DNA from: CPC320 sp002684375
GTDB lineage: Bacteria; Pseudomonadota; Alphaproteobacteria; Rhodobacterales; Rhodobacteraceae
Assembly (NCBI GenBank): GCA_965662545.1
Contig: CBFIHZ010000025.1
Location: 1 to 58,545, forward strand
Direction: 5' to 3'
Length of the DNA stretch: 58,545 nt
Positions within the stretch are counted from its first letter, which is position 1, and every line of letters begins with the position of its first letter. The position numbers were made by a program, and so were the translations under genes. Below are positions 53,311 through 58,545 of the stretch, one piece after another. The notes under the pieces were generated by a model. That model made no database searches, was not told the origin of the DNA, and saw nothing but the letters and a program-made list of their open reading frames with translations.

Positions 53311-53882
53311 AAAAAAATCTGGCAATTGAAATCCATCCAAGTATCGATGGCGGCATCACCTTGGGAACCAGTGACTTTTCCGGCGGCACGCTTACGTGCC
53401 ATTACACAGAAGCGCCAGCGATTGTGCAAATCACAACTCAGACCGCACATAACCATATCTGCGGCTGCAGCAAAAGCTGGAAACCCGACGGTGCCATTTT
53501 CTCGCAAATTGCAGTGGTTGGCACAAGATCATGTCAAAGTGATCGAAAATAGTGATAAATTGGATGTAATTGACACCGAAGCCGCGATCCACGTCATGCC
53601 TGCAAACACTGTGCTGTGCATATGTATGGCCGGATCGAGATTACTGGCCATCCGTTCTCTGGGCTTGACTTTATCCACAGCGAATTGTCGGATGAAAAGG
53701 CTTGGCCGGCGGTTGAGTTTGCCGCCTTTGTGTCTTCAATCATCGAGGCTGGGACCGATCCCCGCGATATGGATGCCATCCGCAGCCGGCTGACTGCGCT
53801 TGGCATTCCAGCATATGATTGCCTATCACCTGCCTTGATGGATGCAATTTCAACCCATATTTACAAATCCAATAAGACCTGA
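53310..53882 (+). pseudogene. gfa: Decayed S-(hydroxymethyl)glutathione synthase (GFA family)
   Basis: Three consecutive segments in different frames rebuild one GFA-family zinc protein. Frame one (to about 53520) gives EIHPSIDGGITLGTSDFSGG and HNHICGCSKSWKPDGAIFSQIAV. About 53521-53592 in another frame gives AQDHVKVIENSDKLDVIDTEAAIH. From about 53592 to 53882 the first frame returns with HAC..C, then HMYGRIEITGHPFSGLDFIHSEL and YDCLSPALMDAI. So there is one extra base near 53521 and one missing near 53592, with a TAG in between. In addition, CGCxKCW has become CGCSKSW, which loses a zinc cysteine, and no start codon is found. The enzyme would have promoted the formaldehyde-glutathione adduct used by the dehydrogenase at the left end of the window. 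Confidence 0.85.
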
Positions 53883-53970
53883 GAGCGGCCACAGCAAAGG
53901 GGCATAGCGGCAGCCAAAAGGACCAAAAGACAGACTGGATACCCAATGCATCGGCCACCTCCCGGCATTA

Positions 53971-54672
53971 TTACCGACGGGGCGCCCGCCAACCGGCCGC
54001 CCGCGCCTCGGCTTCACTGCAGAACCAACGTTCACCTTTCGAGAGGGTGATCCGTGTTTTGGCATAGGAGGCCATCTTTTGCAGATGATATATCTTGCCA
54101 TTGTTTGAAATATTACCCTTGATCGTGCAGCCATCAGGAGCCTGTTGCTCAGCAGGCATGCGCCGAGCGGACCGGTACTGCCAAGGCGGCTGCGCTGGAC
54201 CTTGCCAGACACCAACGCCGCGCAATTTGGCAAGTTTCTCCTGTTCAACATAAATATCGGAATATTTAGCGAACGCCCAAGCATAGCCCGTTGCGACCAT
54301 GGCCTCACCCAGATCAACTCCATCCGCATAGCAGGTTGCTACCACCCTTTTGTAAACATCTTTCGTCACTGTTGCACATTGCACCGGGCCGTCACCCGCC
54401 AGTTTTGCCATCTGAGCGGTGGCGGCTTTGCCACAGGCCCAAGCCCCACTCTTGGCACCACATGTTTGTGCACGCTCGGGTGCGTCAATACCGTGGATAC
54501 GATAGCGGGTACCATCCACGTCAATGGTATCGCCATCGACGATCCGCATTTGCGCAAACGCGCCGGTCGCTGACGCGCAGATCAGCAAACACCAAAGAAA
54601 TCTAACGAACCCCACCAGTCTTCTCTGCCTAGGACAAAACGTCACCCCACGTAACGCCAAACGCAGGGCCAA
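53971..54672 (-). CDS. Secreted thermonuclease-like (SNase domain) protein
   Basis: A 233-residue product with a signal-peptide-like hydrophobic stretch (VRFLWCLLICASATGAFAQ, about 23-41), then a staphylococcal-nuclease domain: RIVDGDTIDVDGTRYRIHGIDAPER (Asp and Glu of the active site), VTKDVYKRVVATCYADGVDLGEAMVATGYAWAF and LAKLRGVGVW. Two cysteines in CGAKSGAWACG may pair. A C-terminal domain (DGCTIKGNISNNGKIYHLQ, ending GERWFCSEAEARAAGW) resembles the Excalibur-like tails of similar proteins. The ATG at 54672 adds a basic leader; a GTG about 19 codons later is an alternative start nearer to the signal sequence. Confidence 0.84.
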   Translation of the reverse strand: MALRLALRGVTFCPRQRRLVGFVRFLWCLLICASATGAFAQMRIVDGDTIDVDGTRYRIHGIDAPERAQTCGAKSGAWACGKAATAQMAKLAGDGPVQCATVTKDVYKRVVATCYADGVDLGEAMVATGYAWAFAKYSDIYVEQEKLAKLRGVGVWQGPAQPPWQYRSARRMPAEQQAPDGCTIKGNISNNGKIYHLQKMASYAKTRITLSKGERWFCSEAEARAAGWRAPRR

Positions 54673-54879
54673 AACCCTGCTAACACTTGCATATCAATCA
54701 ACTCCCTTTGGCGCAAACTTTGACTGACCTAAGGAAAAACCGTGCTGACACCGTCATTGCTGCCGTCTTTGAAATCGCAAAAACAAATATCTGCTCTTGG
54801 GGGAGTTTTACTCAGGCGCAAGCGTGCCGAGATACTATCGCCAACACTGAAAAAACATCGCAATACACACAGGTATTAC
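54673..54879. other. Gene-free AT-rich stretch
   Basis: Upstream of the thermonuclease-like gene; it should contain its promoter. No other gene is supported. Confidence 0.4.
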
Positions 54880-55437
54880 ATAGAAAACAGCCGTATTTTA
54901 TTGATAAACTTTCTATTTCCACTGACGTATAGCTCCGGGTCAGATATAGCTCCGGGCCAGATAATATTTTGCGCCCGTGGCGCCGTTTTTGACGCGCGGC
55001 GCAATCTACCGACCCTGATGGATTATCAATGGGCCGCTTGGTGTATCACTGTAGCGATCGGCTATGTCTTTGGTCAGGTCCTGTTACGCCAGCCTGAATT
55101 GCTCCGCGCTCTGCAAACCATCGGCGTCATTTATATCAAGTTGTATCACTTTAGGTCTGTTGAAGGCCGCCCAACCGCCAAAAACTCGCACGACCAGCGT
55201 TAATGGCTTTTTGTGCTGGGTCGACCGTTTGCTGCTCAGCCCTACAGGAGGTATGGTTACGTTGCTGATGTTCATTCAATTTTCAGCGCTCTTAAATCGC
55301 GAACTTGGCGCGGGGGTTCTGGTTGTCAGCAGCCTGTCTATTGCAAAAAATCCGGTCACCTTCACGATCGGGACCCCAGCTTGCGCGGCGTAATCGCCGC
55401 CCTCATCAAACACATTTGTTGGGTATTTGTGCGACGT
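54880..55437 (+). pseudogene. Remnant of a LysE/RhtB-type amino-acid exporter
   Basis: In one frame (to 55203) the translation reads as a degraded LysE-family N-terminal half: a hydrophobic helix (ILLINFLFPLT), then SSGSDIAPGQ in place of the TPGPNN motif, ARGAVFDARRNLPTLM in place of the GxxxGxRRTLP segment, and VAIGYVFGQVLLRQPELLRALQTIGVIYI, very like the family's third helix. The reading frame then breaks, and only short fragments (such as DVHSIFSALKSR in another frame) continue to about 55437. No start codon with a ribosome-binding site is evident. The assignment rests on motif resemblance by eye. Confidence 0.5.
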
Positions 55438-55494
55438 TAAATTTTGTTTGGACTTGGCTCTCGGATTTTGGCACAGCGCCGCATCCCTCAGACA

Positions 55495-56145
55495 TCAGCT
55501 CACCAGCATCCGCAATCCTTGGGTCACATCAGAGCGCACCGCCAAGCGCAAGCCCGGTTCATCGCCCGCTTTTAGCGCCGCAAGGATCAACCGATGACCC
55601 TGTGGCGACTCCCGCCGCTGCAATTTAGCGTAAAGCACGCGCATGGTCGGGCCCAATTGTAGCCAGACAGTTTCGGCCATTGCCAGCATGGCAGGGGCTT
55701 GTGCCCGCAGGTACAGCGTGCGGTGAAACTCAAGATTGGCCTTTATATAGCCCACCACATCATGTCGCACGACAGCTTCAGCCACCAGACCATTGATCGT
55801 CCGCATACGCTCAATCAGGGCGAGATGTGCGCGCGGCAAAGCGCGGCTGGCCAGTTCAACTTCAATCAGCGCCCGCAGGGCAGCCAACTCCTCGATCCGT
55901 TCGTTGGACAGTTCAGCCGTGGCCACACGACCCGATTTCGACACTGTAACCGCACCCTCGGCTCCAAGGCGCCGCAATGCTTCGCGCGCCGGTGTCATCG
56001 ACACTTCAAATTCCTGCGCGATGGCCCGTAGAGTCAGCGCCTGCCCAGGATGCAATTGGCCGTGAATAATCTGAGTGCGCAGACCCCGGTAGACGCGGTC
56101 ATGCGCAGTTTGCGAAAATTCTGGGGCGCGCGGGTTAGGTTTCAT
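55495..56145 (-). CDS. GntR family transcriptional regulator (FCD type)
   Basis: A 216-residue regulator. The N-terminal winged helix is VYRGLRTQIIHGQLHPGQALTLRAIAQEFEVSMTPAREALRRL, and the C-terminal FCD all-helical ligand domain contains the metal-binding-type ALRALIEVELASRAL and ANLEFHRTLYLRA (conserved D/H positions). It would bind a small organic acid. It lies next to the LysE-type remnant and may once have controlled it; no other obvious target is adjacent. It is divergent from nothing, because the metallopeptidase gene upstream is on the same strand. Confidence 0.88.
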   Translation of the reverse strand: MKPNPRAPEFSQTAHDRVYRGLRTQIIHGQLHPGQALTLRAIAQEFEVSMTPAREALRRLGAEGAVTVSKSGRVATAELSNERIEELAALRALIEVELASRALPRAHLALIERMRTINGLVAEAVVRHDVVGYIKANLEFHRTLYLRAQAPAMLAMAETVWLQLGPTMRVLYAKLQRRESPQGHRLILAALKAGDEPGLRLAVRSDVTQGLRMLVS

Positions 56146-56178
56146 GATCAGTACGAGTGCGCAAATCTGCTATCGCGG

Positions 56179-56871
56179 TCAATCACCAAATCGAAAATTG
56201 TGCAATCCAGCCCCGTTTTCTTTCAACCAGCGGCGTGCAGGTCCGTAGTCTCCATAAAGATCGCCTACAAGGGCCCAGAACGAGGGCGCGTGGTTCATTT
56301 CGGAAAGATGTGCAACCTCATGGGCAGCTACATATTGCAACACATCCGGCGGCGCCATAATCAACCTCCAAGAATACATCAGCGCGCCCTGTGACGAACA
56401 CGATCCCCATCGCGAGCGCGTATCTCTTAGGGTCAGGCGGTTATAGTCCCGCCCCAACCGTGCCGCATAGCCATCCGAGGCCGTCGCCAGCCGGTCGCGC
56501 GCCAGCGCCCTAAGGTATCCGCGCATTTTGACACCAAGTTGGTCCACAGATCCAGGCAACTGTATCTGATCATCGGTTAAAACAACTCTGCGACCTGCGG
56601 CGGGTTGCACCCGTCGCAACCTGCCCTCAATCGGCACTAACGCCCCGGCCTTTACCGGTTGAATATCAATTTTCTGTCCGATCTGACGGCGCAACCAATC
56701 ACGCTTTTGCGCCGCAAAATCCAACCCATCTTGGTCTGCAAGTCCAAGCGGAAGCGTCAATGTTACCCTTCCATCCAGTCCGGAGACCCGTAGACTGATC
56801 CGCTTGGCCCGCGCCGAGCGACGCAAGATAATTGGAATATCCGGAAGTCCGGACAGGGTGTGTTGCGCCAT
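56179..56871 (-). CDS. YgjP-like (DUF45) metallopeptidase-domain protein
   Basis: A 230-residue protein with the zincin motif HEVAH (184-188) and the third ligand region NHAPSFW (H195), preceded by RSRWGSCSSQGALMYSWRL, the hallmark of the YgjP/DUF45 family. The N-terminal part (RRSARAKRISLRVS) is also typical. The function is not established; family members are predicted zinc peptidases and are often near restriction or nucleic-acid genes. It is divergent from the TIGR02300 gene. Confidence 0.9.
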   Translation of the reverse strand: MAQHTLSGLPDIPIILRRSARAKRISLRVSGLDGRVTLTLPLGLADQDGLDFAAQKRDWLRRQIGQKIDIQPVKAGALVPIEGRLRRVQPAAGRRVVLTDDQIQLPGSVDQLGVKMRGYLRALARDRLATASDGYAARLGRDYNRLTLRDTRSRWGSCSSQGALMYSWRLIMAPPDVLQYVAAHEVAHLSEMNHAPSFWALVGDLYGDYGPARRWLKENGAGLHNFRFGD

Positions 56872-56979
56872 TTATGCCTCTTCGTGCAGAATAGGTGTCA
56901 AAGGCTTTGACACGCCGCATCACATATGGCAGTTGGCCCAGACCTTAGACAAGGCTAAAGAATTTGAAAGGGATTTTCC

Positions 56980-57306
56980 ATGCCCAAAGAAGAATGGGGC
57001 GTAAAGCGCGTCTGCCCTACCACCGGCAAGCGCTTTTATGACCTGAACAAAACACCCATTGTCAGCCCCTATACTGGGGAGATAGTAGAATTGAGTCGCA
57101 ACAAAAGCCGTATGATAGCGGCTGACTCGGAAGATGCGGCATCCGTCAAGGCCAAGAGCTTGGAGGAAACCGAAGAGGATGAAGTGATTCTGGAAGACGA
57201 TTCAAAAGTAGACGTGGATCTCGGGGATGACGTGCTCGAAGATGAAGATGACGATACAGTGTCTTTGGACGATATCGCTGACGTCCCGTCCGAGGACGAA
57301 GACTGA
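56980..57306 (+). CDS. TIGR02300 family acidic protein
   Basis: A 108-residue protein with a conserved N-terminus MPKEEWGVKRVCPTTGKRFY, containing a CPxTGKRFYDLNKTPIVSPYTG zinc-ribbon-like start with only one cysteine, and a very acidic C-terminal half (EEDEVILEDDSKVDVDLGDDVLEDEDDD). This is the alphaproteobacterial family TIGR02300 with a FYDLN signature; its function is unknown. AAAGGGA precedes the ATG. Confidence 0.88.
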   Translation: MPKEEWGVKRVCPTTGKRFYDLNKTPIVSPYTGEIVELSRNKSRMIAADSEDAASVKAKSLEETEEDEVILEDDSKVDVDLGDDVLEDEDDDTVSLDDIADVPSEDED

Positions 57307-57335
57307 TCAAAGCTCGCTGTAACCGCAATTTGCAA

Positions 57336-57366
57336 AGAGGCGGATTTTTAACTTGATCCCGCCTCT
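57336..57366 (+). terminator. Hairpin after the TIGR02300 gene
   Basis: AGAGGCGG (57336-57343) pairs with CCGCCTCT (57359-57366) around a 15-nt loop. It is 30 bp after the stop. No T-run follows, so it may be a processing or attenuating hairpin rather than a full terminator. Confidence 0.4.
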
Positions 57367-57412
57367 GGCATTGCCTAGACAGCGGGGCGCGGTCATGTTC
57401 ACCGCGAAACTT

Positions 57413-57488
<76 letters not shown>

Positions 57489-58353
57489 ACCCCCCTATCG
57501 ATCTCTAGTTCGTAGAGATACCACCATCAGATCAATGCACTCTGAAACAGCTCATGTGGAAGTGTATGGACCTATCCGTGAATTATGTGATGGCGGTTAC
57601 ACTTGATGTCCTGAGGGCTCAATCACAAACGTGCTGCATTGTGATTTGATTCTGAGAAGAGGTGGGAGAGTATGACAATCTGGTTCGATGTGCGGGGGGA
57701 CAGATTCTGGTGCTTCTTCTGATTGTGTTCAGGTATATCGGTTCGAGAATATTTACTTTAATTCAGTAAAATGAATTATTCGTTTCTTGACCTGTTCTAA
57801 ACCCAGTTCGAAAATAGCGTGTCAGAATTTGTCAGAAGAATTTTGATTTAAGGGTCAAATAACACATTACAAATCGGACCAAGCATCTTGGACTTTGATT
57901 TATATCTGCCAATATCCAGCAGCCGCGCCAGAGCCCGCGGCGGCGACACACCCCACGCGCAGGAACTGCTTTATGTCCCCGTTCATAGCGGTTGGTTTTC
58001 AAGTTTGTGGACGGTCAGATCTACAGCATTCAGGTTTGCGTAGAAGGGCTACTAAATTGAAATCGGGCGCTGCCTAAACCCGAAGGTCTCAGCAAGCACC
58101 CGACTGCCTTACAACTATGTATTCCACTTTTTTCATATTGGTTTATTTCTGTAAAACAAAAATAAACCCACAATCCAGCCGCTTCATACCAGTGTAGCGA
58201 ACTTTCCTCAGACAAACTCCCTAAACCGCATTTATACTCCGAAAAGTACTTCAGCTATTTTCAGGCTTTACTAGAGAAGAGTTTGATACTCCCCAGATGT
58301 TCAGCAACTATAACGCTAATAGGGAAAAAACCACATGCCTAGAGAAAATATTG
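57489..58353. other. Gene-free region after tRNA-Ala
   Basis: About 865 bp with no supported gene on either strand. It contains a short direct repeat TGTCAGAA at about 57820-57838, increasing AT content to the right, and no copy of the tRNA 3' end that would mark an integrated element. It may be degraded DNA or a non-coding chromosomal spacer. Confidence 0.45.
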
Positions 58354-58395
58354 TTATCCACAGAACTATACACAAATCAGTATAAACTATCCACA
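58354..58395 (+). promoter_or_regulatory. Cluster of three DnaA-box-like sequences
   Basis: TTATCCACA (58354-58362) is a perfect DnaA box. CTATACACA (58366-58374) and CTATCCACA (58387-58395) each differ by one base from the TTAT(A/C)CACA consensus. All three face the same way in very AT-rich DNA (58290-58460). This could be part of a replication origin or a DnaA-controlled promoter. Confidence 0.5.
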
Positions 58396-58518
58396 TTTTT
58401 GATAAAATTCCATTTCCAAAATTCACAAATTCAGGACTATTCCATAGTTTATCTGGAAAAATTCATCACCAATTCGCGAGATATGATTCGTATTGGGCAG
58501 TGGTAGGTTCACAGGTTT

Positions 58519-58545
58519 ATGGCCAACCAGATCGTGAGTATTCAA
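58519..58545 (+). CDS. Possible start of a gene running out of the window
   Basis: An ATG at 58519 opens a frame (MANQIVSIQ) that continues to the window edge. The upstream CAGG is a weak ribosome-binding site. Nine codons are too few to assign a family. Confidence 0.25.

Noticed and set aside
57489..58353. Integrated element downstream of tRNA-Ala
   Set aside because: No integrase gene and no second copy of the tRNA 3' end were found in the window.
58297..58506. 69-codon plus-strand frame over the DnaA boxes
   Set aside because: Composition reflects AT-rich non-coding DNA (K, N, F, I, Y rich); no ribosome-binding site and no motif.

Overview
The window looks like chromosomal DNA of a marine alphaproteobacterium of the Roseobacter group (Rhodobacteraceae). 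The basis is recognition of families and gene orders rather than a database search: TrcR (DUF1013), COQ9, a TIGR02300-type acidic protein, L-malyl-CoA/beta-methylmalyl-CoA lyase, the pyk-rpmI-rplT-pheS-pheT neighbourhood, and an Mrp-type antiporter cluster with several D subunits. Base composition is moderate, and most genes have a recognisable Shine-Dalgarno sequence.

Layout from left to right. (1) 1-2192: end of a class III alcohol dehydrogenase, then a persulfide-dioxygenase-like metallo-hydrolase and a type II sulfide:quinone oxidoreductase, forming a sulfide oxidation unit. (2) 2458-6011: a stand-alone HNH endonuclease and a dimethylglycine/sarcosine dehydrogenase-like flavoprotein. (3) 6401-11994: the complete rod-shape operon mreB-mreC-mreD-mrdA-rodA, followed by ghrA, then sseB and a uracil-DNA-glycosylase-like gene on the other strand. 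(4) 15261-17578: a translationally coupled pair, a DUF1611 P-loop protein and a PLP-dependent alanine/ornithine-racemase-like enzyme. (5) 18488-19856: an ArsR regulator and a cysteine-rich permease. (6) 19946-27615: a ten-gene Mrp-like cation/proton antiporter operon on the minus strand. (7) 28793-32098: capsule export genes (KpsT-like, KpsE-like) plus kdsA. (8) 32250-39852: trcR, a quinone reductase, coq9, rpsU, ppk2, a GMC oxidoreductase with an Lrp regulator, mscL and ytoQ. (9) 39907-46847: pheT, an ASCH protein, pheS, a methyltransferase, rplT, rpmI and pyk. (10) 47291-53005: a DUF1244 gene, a D-amino-acid operon (dgcN-dgcA-D-amino-acid transaminase), mcl1 and accA. (11) 53300-58545: a decayed gfa gene, a thermonuclease-like gene, a LysE-type remnant, a GntR regulator, a YgjP-like metallopeptidase, the TIGR02300 gene, tRNA-Ala(GGC) and about 1 kb without genes that carries a small DnaA-box cluster.

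Two threads link distant parts of the window. First, two DUF1611 enzymes are each next to an amino-acid epimerase or racemase. The one at 49.7-50.7 kb matches the D-glutamate catabolic pair DgcN/DgcA. The other, at 15.3-17.6 kb, has a different racemase fold as partner and looks like an uncharacterised parallel system; it is the best candidate for something new here. Second, several genes are decaying: gfa has two frameshifts, a lost start codon and a lost zinc-site cysteine, and a LysE-type gene and several intergenic stretches look like remnants. No insertion sequence, prophage or CRISPR array was found.
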